DNA from: Misgurnus anguillicaudatus | Lineage: Eukaryota; Chordata; Actinopteri; Cypriniformes; Cobitidae | Direction: 5' to 3' | Assembly (NCBI RefSeq): GCF_027580225.2 | Contig: NW_027395276.1 | Coordinates: 4,695,501-4,759,500, forward strand | DNA length: 64,000 nucleotides | Shown: one piece after another, positions 33,786-43,530 of the stretch | Position numbering within the stretch: the stretch's first letter is position 1 | Layout: every line of letters begins with the position of its first letter | Notes under the pieces: generated by a model | Told to the model about the DNA's origin: nothing | The model's input: the letters and a program-made list of their open reading frames with translations, nothing else | Database searches by the model: none | Position numbers and translations under genes: made by a program

Positions 33786-35366
33786 TGTAGTACAGCTGGT
33801 ATATAATCAACTTTAAGTTTATTTATGAAGAGACACTATAAAACAATTAAACCTCAGGTGGTGTTGCTAACCCAAATTTGACTCTTAGGTGGAACTGGTT
33901 ACAGACATGAAACTCTTGGTGCTCCTAATCTCTTCATCACAAAGGCTTTTGCACCGTTAGCCTTAAGGCTCATATCACTGAGTTTCTGCTGAAATATATG
34001 ATGTATATAAATTATGTGGTTCTAAGATTGTAATTTTATATTCATGTTTGGTTTCATTTTAAAGGTCATGGTGCGATGAGTAAAAAGGTCTCATTTCTAT
34101 AAGTCTAAGATCAGATGGATTAAGGTTTTAGAACTTTGGATAGAAGATGCATTTCTTGTAGAGGTGGGGTTTTGCCATGATATTTCTGGCTAGTTTGACC
34201 AGTTTCCAAGATACTCCTGGCTAGTTTGACCAGGTGCTCTTTAGTATCACTTGGTACAGGTCAAACTGGATTTTGACCAGGTGTTCTTTAGTTTCACTTG
34301 GTACAGGTCAAACTAGATTTTGGTAGCTTTCTCAAGCTGTGTATAAAAGGTGGCCTGGCAAAATGTTCTGGGAGCCATTCTGTACCCAGAAGCTCCCACA
34401 CTCTGTGTGTATTCAAACTTTATGGAGGCATCCTGTAACCAGGAGCTCCCACACTTTGTGTGTGTATTAAAACATCATGGAAGAAATCTTTAACAAGAGT
34501 CTTCCTACACCATTTGGGTGTATTATATTAATGATGGAAGCATCTGTATTCAGACTTCCCGCACTACGGTGTGTCGTTGTAATTGCCAGGTATGATTTGA
34601 CTTTGTGATTTTTATTTCATTTACAACTGTTTTTAAGTTTTACATTTTGGATGTGAATGTTGATATTTTGATCCATGAATTTGAAAACTAAATTATTGAT
34701 TTAAGTGTAACCTGCCTGGCATAATAAATTGTTATTATTGATTCATTTTAAATTCTTCCAAATTGTATTGATTTATTTTAATTCTTTCAGAAATTATTAT
34801 TTCCAGTAGATTAGAAGGAGTCTGATATTACCGCAAAATAAGTATGCCAGGATATTGATCACACTGGTGTTTTGATGTTGGATGGAGCATGGGGCACGTT
34901 CACCAGGACTCTCAGATTTATGTCTATCACCTGACTTAGCAAGTTGCATGATCGTGACTAAAGTAACTATTTTATGATCGGAGCAAGCATGGGGCGGCCA
35001 GACATAAAATATTAGTTTACCCGGCAACCTCTGACGAAGGTCAGACTGGCAATTTTGTGTCCGTGAGATATACGCAACGGCCGACGTATACTCTGTGCGA
35101 TATCGGGTCCCTAATGAACGAATAACTAAGACTATGGGAATTTATAAATAATCAATAACTAAATTATGATCAACAGATAATTGGAATAATACACTAAATT
35201 ATTACTGTATTAAATTGGAGTCAGATTATAATTTAACCACAGAGGTCAAAGGAATAAATTAAATAAATGGAATTATTCTTCTAGAAGTGCTATGGAAGGA
35301 AAGAACACGTGTTACCTTCACCACGCATTGGACTTCGACGTTGGGCCAATTGGGTGGCGTCTTACA
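33786..35366 (+). repeat. 3' LTR
   Basis: Same length as the 5' LTR (1581 bp); its TATA box falls at 34342-34348 and its poly(A) signal at 34723-34728. The embedded 76-codon minus-strand shadow ORF is identical in both LTRs. Confidence 0.93.
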
Positions 35367-35525
35367 CATATAAAAACGAAGACGAGTAAAGTGATGTTTT
35401 ATCATTAAAATCTGATAACGTCCATTGATTTAATAGAACGTTTGGGTATACCAACATGGCGGCGCGGTGGCTTCACAAGTGTGACGTCATGCGCAATCCA
35501 GTCATTTATATAGATCAGTGGTTCT

Positions 35526-38500
35526 GGTTTACGGCTGAACATGATCGACATATGGAGATATAAAAATCCACAATCACTTATGTATACATGGAGTAATAGG
35601 GACAGATCTCAACAGTCACGTATTGATTTTTGGCTAATTTCAGAACATATAAAAGAGAGAGTTGAATTTGTTACTATTGAACCATCAGTTTTAACAGATC
35701 ACAAAGGCTTATCAATTAAAATAAATGTGTTAGTATGTCAGTCAAGCAGAATTAAGCGAGGATATTGGAAGTTAAATAATAGTTTACTGGATTACAATGA
35801 TTTTTGTGACCAAATTAAGAAGTTAATAGTTAAATATTGGCAACAGGCTTCTTTGATTCAAACTTATGGGGAATTATGGGAACAAACTAAATTTGAAATA
35901 AGGAGATTTGCAATATCATATGGAAAATCAATTAAGAAAAAGAAAAAAGAAAATGAAAATAAAATAATTAATGAAATAATATCCATCACTTGTAAAAAGA
36001 ACCAAAATATGACAAGCACTGATTTATTAAAACTTGCTACATTGCAGAATGATCTGGATAAGATTTATGAAGAGAAAGCGAAGGGTGCTTTTGTTAGGTC
36101 TAGAAGAAAATGGATGGAAGCAGGAGAAAAAAACACAAAATACTTTTTTGGTTTAGAAAAAAGAAATGGAGAAATAACATCTGTAAATAAATTAATAATT
36201 AATGGAGTTACTAATGATAATCCCAGGGATATTTCTTGTTTTGTTCATCAATTTTATAGTAAATTGTATAGTTCAAATAATCAACTAAATGATGCAGATT
36301 TTTTTCTTGATAATGTGTCCAACAGCATTAATAAAATTTCATCAGATTACAAACTGTTATGTGATAAAGAATTAAATATTGAGGAAATTACTAATTGTAT
36401 AACTGATCTTAAAGACAACAAGGCACCTGGGAATGATGGATTGACAGGGGAATTTTTTAAAAAGTTTTGTGATGACCTTGCACCTTTTTTACTTGCTGTT
36501 TTTAAAGAAGCCATTGATTTGGGAGAAATGCCTGCATCATTAAAACAAGGGGTAATTACACTTATACCAAAGCCTAACAAAGATCAATTATTCTTAGACA
36601 ATTGGAGACCAATTAGTTTGTTAAACAATGATACCAAAATTTTTTCTTTAATCTTTGCAAAACGTCTCAAAAAATATCTGAATACAATAATTGACGAAGA
36701 GCAGTCGGGTTTTCTGAAAGGACGTTTTATTGGAAATAATATTAGATTAATTTTAGATTTAATTGATTATAGATTCCTTATTCCAGATGATTCCTTTATA
36801 TTATTCATTGATTTCTATAAAGCGTTCGATACTATTGAACATTCGTTTATGTTCAAAGTTATCGACTTTTTTGGTTTTGGATTTTTTTTTCAAAAAGCAA
36901 TTCGTACACTTTATAATGGATGTAATAGTTCAGTCCAGCTTTCCCACGGTACTTGTCAGAGATTTGATATAGGCCGTGGGATAAGACAAGGATGTCCTAT
37001 ATCACCTTTTCTCTTTATTTTGGTTACTCAGGTCATGGCTGCACATATCAAAAAAGCAAGTTTTCAAGGAATATCAGTGTTTGGGAAAGAGATTAAACTT
37101 AGTCAATTAGCAGATGATACCACAATTTTTATCAAAAACAGTGATGATGTGGGCGAAGTTATTAATTGTATTGAAACATTTTCTGGTATATCTGGATTAG
37201 TGATGAATAAGAATAAGTCCATCTTATTTTCTCTTAAAGAATGTGTCTTGAAGGAAATTTGTGGAATACCAATTAAAGATAATCTCAAATACCTTGGGAT
37301 AATGGTATGTAAAGATTTGAATCAAAGAAGCAAGTTAAACTTTGAGCCTATTATAGAGAAAATTAAGAATCGATTTAATATGTGGCTTATGCGAGATCTG
37401 TCCCTAAATGGACGTGTTCTGCTTTCAAAGGCAGAAGGGATTTCAAGGTCTGTTTATATATCAATGTCAGCAGATGTACCAAACATTGTTGTCAAAGAAC
37501 TGGATAAGATTCTTTATGATTTTATTTGGAGGAAGAAAATACACTATTTACGGAAAGATATTCTAAATAATAATAGAGCTTTTGGTGGCCTTGAAGTCTT
37601 AAATTTTACAGATCTTAATAACGTGTTTAAGATAAAATGGATAATTGAATATATTAAAAATAAAGACAGTATTTGGAATATTTTCCCTAATTACATATTT
37701 AATTCTTTGGGTGGCATTAATTTTCTTTTAAAATGCAACTTTTCAGTTGACAAAATCCCAATTAAATTGGCAAACTTTCATAAGCAGGCATTGCTGGCTT
37801 GGCAATTAATTTATAAACATAACTTTTCTCCGCATCGATACTTTATATGGAATAACAAAGATATCCTGTACAAAAAAAAATCTATATTTAATCAGACTTG
37901 GTACGACAATGGAATTCTTACTGTTAATCAATTGCTTAATGAACAAGGATTACTCTTAACATATTCTGAATTTCTCAACAAATTTATGATTCCTGTGAGA
38001 CCAAAAGAATATGCTATTATCTTTGATGCAATCTCTGATAAAATTGTACTACTATTACGGAATCCTGGATTCTATCCTGTAAATGTTGATCTTCAAACCA
38101 GTTTTTGTAGTGATACAATGTTTATTGGGGATGTTGATATACTGAAAGATAAATGTAATAATAAATATATAAGAAATATTTTAAAAACAAATTATTTACC
38201 ATCCTCAACAGTATTTTGGTCCACAAAATTTAAAGATATTAATTGGAAAAAAGTATGGTCAATTACAAATAAATTTTTTATTAGTAATAAAATTAAAGAA
38301 GTTTCTTATAAAATTTTACATAGAATTTATCCTGTCAAAGAGGTGATTGAACGTTTCCATTTGAATATTGAAAACTTGTGTGAATTTTGTGGTGTTGCCA
38401 AAGAATCTATCACTCATCTTTTTTTTGATTGTGTATACTCAAAAATGTTTTGGGTAGATGTATCTAACTTCATTTCTAGGATGTGTGAAATATGTATACA

Positions 38501-38908
38501 AATTGATCTTTATGATGTAGTTTTTTTCTTTGTGCAGGACATTGTTGATTCCAAAAGTAAGATGTTTTTCCTTATTCAACTTTTTATTTTACTTGGAAAA
38601 TACCATATTCATGTAAAAAGATGGACAAAAGCTAAGCCAAACTTTGAACAATTTTTAAAAGAAATTAAACAATATGGTATTACACTGGACAAAATCAAAA
38701 ACAAAAAGGCAAGAAAAACCCATGAAATTCTTTGTTATTTTAAATTGTTATAACTTACCACTGGCAATTTTTTTTTCTATTTCTTTTGCTTATTATTTAT
38801 TTTTTAACTACTCTATATTCTATGTTTACTTGATATTATATTGTTGCGAGTTGTATATTTTTTTTTATAACTCCTTGTATATTTTTTGAATTTCTGAAAT
38901 AAACTTTC

Positions 38909-38950
<42 letters not shown>
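35526..38950 (+). mobile_element. L1-like LINE, 5'-truncated, with poly(A) tail
   Basis: The body starts inside the endonuclease domain and ends in about 38 A residues (38913-38950), with an AATAAA-type signal just before. A 14-bp target duplication GATCAGTGGTTCTG flanks it (35512-35525 and 38951-38964). The target was the right terminus of the hAT MITE plus its 8-bp duplication. Confidence 0.93.
35541..38753 (+). CDS. L1-like ORF2 (partial endonuclease, reverse transcriptase, C-terminal zinc knuckle)
   Basis: The frame is open from the truncation point; the first Met gives 1070 residues. The start WRYKNP...YTWSNRD, SRIDFWLIS and LTDHKGL are the last motifs of the APE endonuclease, so about two thirds of that domain is missing. 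RT motifs follow: FIDFYKAFDTIEH (A, about 421-433), GIRQGCPISPF (B, about 480-490), LADDTTIF (C, about 522-529) and LKYLGI (D/E region). The C-terminal CEFCGVAKESITHLFFDC (about 946-963) is the L1-type CCHC motif. There is no internal stop or frameshift, so insertion is recent. Without the endonuclease start and the 5' end it cannot drive its own transposition. The AT-rich codon use is unlike the host genes. Confidence 0.93.
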   Translation: MIDIWRYKNPQSLMYTWSNRDRSQQSRIDFWLISEHIKERVEFVTIEPSVLTDHKGLSIKINVLVCQSSRIKRGYWKLNNSLLDYNDFCDQIKKLIVKYWQQASLIQTYGELWEQTKFEIRRFAISYGKSIKKKKKENENKIINEIISITCKKNQNMTSTDLLKLATLQNDLDKIYEEKAKGAFVRSRRKWMEAGEKNTKYFFGLEKRNGEITSVNKLIINGVTNDNPRDISCFVHQFYSKLYSSNNQLNDADFFLDNVSNSINKISSDYKLLCDKELNIEEITNCITDLKDNKAPGNDGLTGEFFKKFCDDLAPFLLAVFKEAIDLGEMPASLKQGVITLIPKPNKDQLFLDNWRPISLLNNDTKIFSLIFAKRLKKYLNTIIDEEQSGFLKGRFIGNNIRLILDLIDYRFLIPDDSFILFIDFYKAFDTIEHSFMFKVIDFFGFGFFFQKAIRTLYNGCNSSVQLSHGTCQRFDIGRGIRQGCPISPFLFILVTQVMAAHIKKASFQGISVFGKEIKLSQLADDTTIFIKNSDDVGEVINCIETFSGISGLVMNKNKSILFSLKECVLKEICGIPIKDNLKYLGIMVCKDLNQRSKLNFEPIIEKIKNRFNMWLMRDLSLNGRVLLSKAEGISRSVYISMSADVPNIVVKELDKILYDFIWRKKIHYLRKDILNNNRAFGGLEVLNFTDLNNVFKIKWIIEYIKNKDSIWNIFPNYIFNSLGGINFLLKCNFSVDKIPIKLANFHKQALLAWQLIYKHNFSPHRYFIWNNKDILYKKKSIFNQTWYDNGILTVNQLLNEQGLLLTYSEFLNKFMIPVRPKEYAIIFDAISDKIVLLLRNPGFYPVNVDLQTSFCSDTMFIGDVDILKDKCNNKYIRNILKTNYLPSSTVFWSTKFKDINWKKVWSITNKFFISNKIKEVSYKILHRIYPVKEVIERFHLNIENLCEFCGVAKESITHLFFDCVYSKMFWVDVSNFISRMCEICIQIDLYDVVFFFVQDIVDSKSKMFFLIQLFILLGKYHIHVKRWTKAKPNFEQFLKEIKQYGITLDKIKNKKARKTHEILCYFKLL

Positions 38951-38952
<2 letters not shown>

Positions 38953-38966
38953 TCAGTGGTTCTGAG

Positions 38967-39684
38967 CCGCTATTACAAAATAAAAGTCAGCGGTACTGGT
39001 TTAAATTTCGCTTTCGCTTTCTGCTTTTTTGCAAAATGAACTTTCTTGTGGGAATGTATACATTGTGCTCCCCAGTGGCCCTTAGGCATGAGTTTATTAT
39101 AAACAGAGACAAAGACCCTTTATACAAAAATACAAAATCCATTTAAAATAAATGAAAAAAATTGTTTTTTTGATTTTGATCATGTCTGTGTAATCGGAAT
39201 TTCGGAAATCAGTTTTTCCGTCCCACCTTTGCTAAATATTGCCGAAATTTAATGCTGATTTACTTTAAGTTTAAATGAGATTGAGTAGCTGCAGTAAGGA
39301 AAACTATATTATATTATAATAAATATAAATATTTTTGTAAACATATTCCAAAATATATTTCAGCAAATATATTTCCTGGCTTTTTTGTATATTTTGAAAC
39401 ATATTTAAAATAGTTTTCATTGGAGGACAGATTTTTTTGTTATAGAGTGTATATGTAGGTGCTTATTTCTTTGCTTTGTTTTGAAAAGCATGTTAGCTCC
39501 AGCGATAAGCTCCATGGTTTCCTGTTCCACTGTGATAGGGATCAAAAACATTCTGCCAACATAAGTGTCCAGTTTAAAAAAAAATGTTTTAAGAATGATT
39601 GTCGGAAAGTTAGAGAAATGTTACATTCTACCATTTTCAAATTAATGTTTAAAACAACTTTTTTATATTTACTTTTTTGCTTGT
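38967..39684. other. Intergenic with an AT-rich repeat fragment
   Basis: About 39300-39440 matches the AT-rich repeat at 12173-12545 in part. No gene recognised; the 119-codon ORF at 39459 ends within the following MITE and looks fortuitous. Confidence 0.5.
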
Positions 39685-39880
39685 TCAAGAATCAGAGTAT
39701 GAATCTAAACAATGGTGACAATTCTAAAGAAAAACTTCATGCTGCCTGCAATGCATGCTGGGTATCAAAAATTTCATATCTCATCCAGAACTCCGAGAAT
39801 GCACTTTGGCATGAATAAATAATGAACATTTTATTATTATTTTTTGTCACGATTGTTGAGATTCATACTCTGATTCTTGA
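39685..39880. mobile_element. MITE with CAAGAATCAGAGTATGAAT ends (copy 1)
   Basis: Inverted arms of about 35 bp (CAAGAATCAGAGTATGAAT ... GGTGAC and complement) enclose an interior with GCATGCTGGGTA. The same family occurs at 63327-63550 and, diverged, at 41139-41285. Confidence 0.8.
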
Positions 39881-40959
39881 CGTTTGTGTGTCTAATTTAC
39901 ACAGTGGTTAATTTTTATGCGCAGAATGACAAACTGTTATAAGAGTTCTGGACTTTGCCCTGTAGTAACAGAAAAGAATACTTCTGATGAATGAGTAAAC
40001 ACTAAATTAATAAATCATCTTTTTTAGATGATGATGATGTTTGATGTAATTTACTAACCACCACCAAATAGTTGCACAATTGTCATTTTCTGCCATAAAA
40101 AAACATGTCTTAAACACACAAAGTTATAGCAGCCAAAAAAACTGAATAAGTTAAGATTTAAGTCTAACTAAAACAAACACTGATCATCATAATGATGCCT
40201 TTAAATGAAATAGCCAAGAAAATAACTCCACAAGTAAGATGTAAAATGCAATTTAGGTTTGAAACAGAGATGGTGATAGAGAGGATAAAGTTACAGAATG
40301 CAGCTTTTAATTCTGCTTCAATATATACACCAGCAGTGTTCGTTTAACTCTTGAGATTTTGCTGTGTATCATCTTGACAGGATTAAGTGTGCAAATAAAA
40401 CTTTGACTGAAACATTAAACCACCCTGCTTTCCATATGAGAGCTTAAAAATACAAAACACTCAAACTCTGCCTTTCTTCAAAACATTGCACATAATGAGC
40501 CAAACCAACCAACCCAGTCTCCAGACGTTATTTCATTATTCAGTTATTATTTTATTTTAAACTACTGTACAACTAAATAACATTCATAATTTTATTTAAA
40601 TTGATTTTCTTTACATAAATGTATTTTCTCTCACCTCTATCTCTAACTCTTTGTAAACAGTACATTTCCTGGTGATTAATTTAACACGGTTGGTGTGTTA
40701 GAGTAACACTAAAGCAGTATTAAAGTTAATAAATTTTTTTAATGATTAATTGAATGATGATTATTTGAGAATGTAGACACCTGGTGATATTGAGCAGAAT
40801 CACTGAAGGAAAGAGAAACACAAAAACTACAACTGACTTCCAGCCACAGCCTTAGTTAAAATTAAATGAAAAGACATAAATATTTTTCTTATAACAAAAC
40901 AGACTGTTCTTATGTCTGCTTTTTTGAGAATTGACAGAGGTTTAGATGCTGATATTTGA
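39881..40959. other. Intergenic, no feature recognised
   Basis: AT-rich sequence with no convincing coding or repeat boundary. Part of it (about 40330-40480) recurs diverged at about 43170-43270 in front of the repeat array. Confidence 0.4.
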
Positions 40960-41138
40960 TTCAAAATGTTTGGTTGCCGTTATGGTGATCAGTGTTTCTT
41001 TTAGTCGGGGTCATTAAAATAGTTAATTTGTTACAGATAATTTTTTTGCCAAGATTGCTTAAATATAGGATTGTTTCAGGATTAAATCTCTTTTTTTACA
41101 CATTGTGGAACACTTTTATAAACACACATCCAAATATG

Positions 41139-41285
41139 AATAATCAGCACATGAATCAAAACCATGGTGACATATTCCATGTTGCAATGCATGCTGGGAT
41201 CCACTGTAGTATAAAACACTTGACTCCCATGATGCACTTCATGAATTATGTCACCATTGTTCCAAATAATGTGCTGATTCTTGAA
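41139..41285. mobile_element. Diverged MITE copy, AATCAGCACATGAAT ends
   Basis: Inverted arms AATCAGCACATGAATCAAAA ... GGTGAC and the complement at 41250-41285, with the same GCATGCTGGGAT core. The sequence before it (about 40970-41050) also recurs near 63105-63150, so a longer family member may be involved. Confidence 0.65.
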
Positions 41286-41603
41286 CTCTGCACGCGAGGC
41301 AAAAACTACTTTTGCAATAAATTAAAACATGAAATTTGGAAAGCTTGATCTTGTTCACGAAATGACTGTGTATCATTAAAACAACATATAACCTGTTTTA
41401 GACCTTAACACACAGTAGAAGTATTTAATAAAAACCAGCTAGTACATAATGACTGCTGAGTTCACTGCATCTTCTTTTTCCATTGTTATTTTATGCGTAG
41501 TGAACATTTCCATACATTAATGACTGTCAAATTTGAGATTTGCTTGACCAGACTGAGCGTGTCTTATAAGGCCGTAGTGACTGATCAGACCTTCACTGAA
41601 GAG

Positions 41604-42323
41604 ATGAAGATTGTGGTGTTTGCTCTTTACCTGTCAGCTCACTTTGAGCTGATTGTAGCTCTGCAAAGAAGACACTTTCATATAAATATAACCAAGTCAT
41701 GGAGCAATGCTCAAAAATATTGTAGAGACAACTTTGATGACCTGTCCACTGTAGACAGTCCAATAGAATATTTAAAGATAAACTACACAGTGGTCCCACG
41801 AAGCTGGATTGGTCTGAAGAAAACCTTTAAAAACACCTGGCAGTGGAGTGATGGAAGTAATCAACAGCTTTATATTTGGGCACCCAGTGAACCAAACGAT
41901 CCAGGCAATGACATCTGTGGTTCAGTCTTAAATGGAGAGTTGTATGACCGGTCCTGTTCTTTCTTGTTCCCTTTCTTCTGCTACAAGTGGGAGCCTAAAC
42001 TGATCCTGGTGCGAGAGAAGATGAGTTGGGAGGATGCGTTTGAACACTGCAGGACTCACTACACTGATCTGGCCAGTCTGCCTACATATTCACATCTCAT
42101 CCAACTCAACCAAAGCATCTCAAACACTGAAACCCCCAGCGTGTGGACCGGTCTGAGGTTTCTGGCAGGTTCTTGGTTCTGGTTGACTGGAGAGGGTTTG
42201 GGAAACTTAGTTAATCTGCCAGCATGTCCTGTCAATTACTCTTATTGTGGATCTCTACACCTGGAAACTCAGCGATGGGAGAACAGAGGCTGTATGGAGA
42301 AACTTAACTTTGTGTGCTATTAG
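41604..42323 (+). CDS. Secreted protein with two C-type lectin domains
   Basis: The likely start MKIVVFALYLSAHFELIVAL is a signal peptide; the frame is open 37 codons further upstream, but those lack a signal sequence. The 239-residue product has two lectin domains encoded without introns. Domain 1 (about 21-130) carries WIGLKK, WQWSDGS and an EPN motif (SEPNDPGND), the pattern linked to mannose-type calcium-dependent sugar binding. Domain 2 (about 133-239) has WTGLRF, RWENRGC and the closing NFVCY but no EPN/QPD triplet. There is no membrane segment at the end. A role in innate recognition is inference. A TATAAG word at 41565 may be the core promoter. A damaged second copy lies at 57566-58276; both share upstream sequence, so this is a segmental duplication. 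Confidence 0.85.
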   Translation: MKIVVFALYLSAHFELIVALQRRHFHINITKSWSNAQKYCRDNFDDLSTVDSPIEYLKINYTVVPRSWIGLKKTFKNTWQWSDGSNQQLYIWAPSEPNDPGNDICGSVLNGELYDRSCSFLFPFFCYKWEPKLILVREKMSWEDAFEHCRTHYTDLASLPTYSHLIQLNQSISNTETPSVWTGLRFLAGSWFWLTGEGLGNLVNLPACPVNYSYCGSLHLETQRWENRGCMEKLNFVCY

Positions 42324-43368
42324 AGAGGAAAGTAAGGATTAAAACATACACTTATGCTTTATGTTATGCTGTTATATTTAGAGTGAATATTATCCAGCAT
42401 TTGATATGTACTGTACTGTTTGGCTATACAATGATTGCATTATAGTTATATTGCTATACTGATACATATTATATCTCATAATCTATTTTACCAGCAACAT
42501 AACCACTAACATCATTATTTCATAGCCTTGAAGACCACAAAAGAAAAAAATTTACAACAAAGTGATTAGAAGTGTAGGTAGCTGCTGTAGTTTTTAACTT
42601 AAAATATGATAAATAAATCATGTCTACAAATTACACAGAAGTAGTGCTGTGCATAAATTAATTAAATATGTATTCAATATGAATGTACACTCAAACTTTT
42701 CAACCAGCTTGCATGTTGTGCAGCTGTATATTTTCAAATAGGAGGAAAACCCCTTTATTTGAATTTTATTTTCATTTTAACCCCCATAATAAATGTAATT
42801 ATGACATCTTACATGAAAAAACTTAGAAAGATACGATTTTTGGTCTATATCCTATGAGATTTAAGTGTTATTAAGTTATTTTTATGTGTCATCTCAAACT
42901 GAACAGATTGAGACTGTGTTCATGCATACAAAAACCCAAATCATGCAAAATCATTACAAATACTGAGAAACCCATTAGGAGACACAAAGTTTGTCAGGAA
43001 AAATGCAAATTTCTGTCAGGAATGACAAAGATAAAACAAGCAGGAGCGGTAAGACATAGAATTTTTTCCCCTTCATTTTACAAACATCTCAGCTTTTAAA
43101 AACAGATGAGAGCTTGATAAACTATTATCTACTAAATATCATCTATGCACATGACAGGATTACTAAGTGAACTCCAATGTGTAAACAAAATTTGACTGAA
43201 ACCATTAAACCATCCTGCTTTACATGAAAGCTCTTAAAAATACAAAACACTCAAACTCTGTATTTCTTTAAAACATAATGAGCCAAACCAATAGGCATTA
43301 TTTCATTTAGTCAGGTATTAATTTATTTGTTCAACTACTGTACAATTAACTAATATTCATCATTTTTA
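42324..43368. other. Downstream flank of the lectin gene, nothing recognised
   Basis: The first 35 bases match the flank of the second lectin copy. The rest is AT-rich without a supported gene. Confidence 0.45.
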
Positions 43369-43530
43369 GGGGTTCAAGCCCGTAGGGCTGAAACCCTATT
43401 GTATTTGTATGGATTTTTATTAGGGGTTCAAGCCCGAAGGGCTGAAACCCTATTGTATTTGTATGGATTTTTATTAGGGGTTCAAGCCCGAAGGGCTGAA
43501 ACCCTATTGTATTTGTATGGATTTTTATTA
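43369..43530 (+). repeat. Triplicated 54-bp 5' terminus of the array element
   Basis: Three direct copies start at 43369, 43423 and 43477. Each opens with GGGGTTCAAGC and contains the small hairpin AGCCC-GAA-GGGCT (GTA in the first copy), then TATTGTATTTGTATGG. Confidence 0.92.

Larger units (their letters stand above)
27262..35366 (+). mobile_element. Retroviral-type LTR element, 8.1 kb, without recognisable gag or pol
   Basis: Two direct repeats of 1581 bp bound a 4.94-kb interior. They start TGTAGTAC and end CTTACA, and the element is flanked by the 4-bp target copy CATA (27258-27261 and 35367-35370). The start and end offsets between LTRs are the same (6524), and I saw no difference while reading them side by side, so the insertion is young. 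A tRNA-Trp primer site follows the 5' LTR and a purine-rich tract precedes the 3' LTR. The interior has no ORF resembling capsid, protease, reverse transcriptase or integrase; only a small env-like ORF lies near the 3' end. It is therefore a non-autonomous element or a deleted provirus-like copy of a fish endogenous retrovirus group. The group was not determined. Confidence 0.9.
26589..35519. mobile_element. hAT-type MITE (about 820 bp) split by an LTR retroelement
   Basis: The left end CACTGATCTATATAAATGAC and the right end (ending GATCAGTG at 35519) are inverted repeats. They stay related for about 110 bp through GCCGCCATCTTGGTATACCC and its counterpart. The 8-bp target GTTCTGAG stands at 26581-26588 and, after the later LINE insertion, at 38959-38966 next to a second copy of the GATCAGTG end. 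Taking out the LTR element and one CATA copy leaves about 820 bp without a transposase. Confidence 0.85.

Noticed and set aside
28273..35027. The two identical 76-codon minus-strand ORFs (28273-28503 and 34797-35027) as a duplicated gene
   Set aside because: They lie inside the two LTRs and are identical because the LTRs are; no protein family resemblance.
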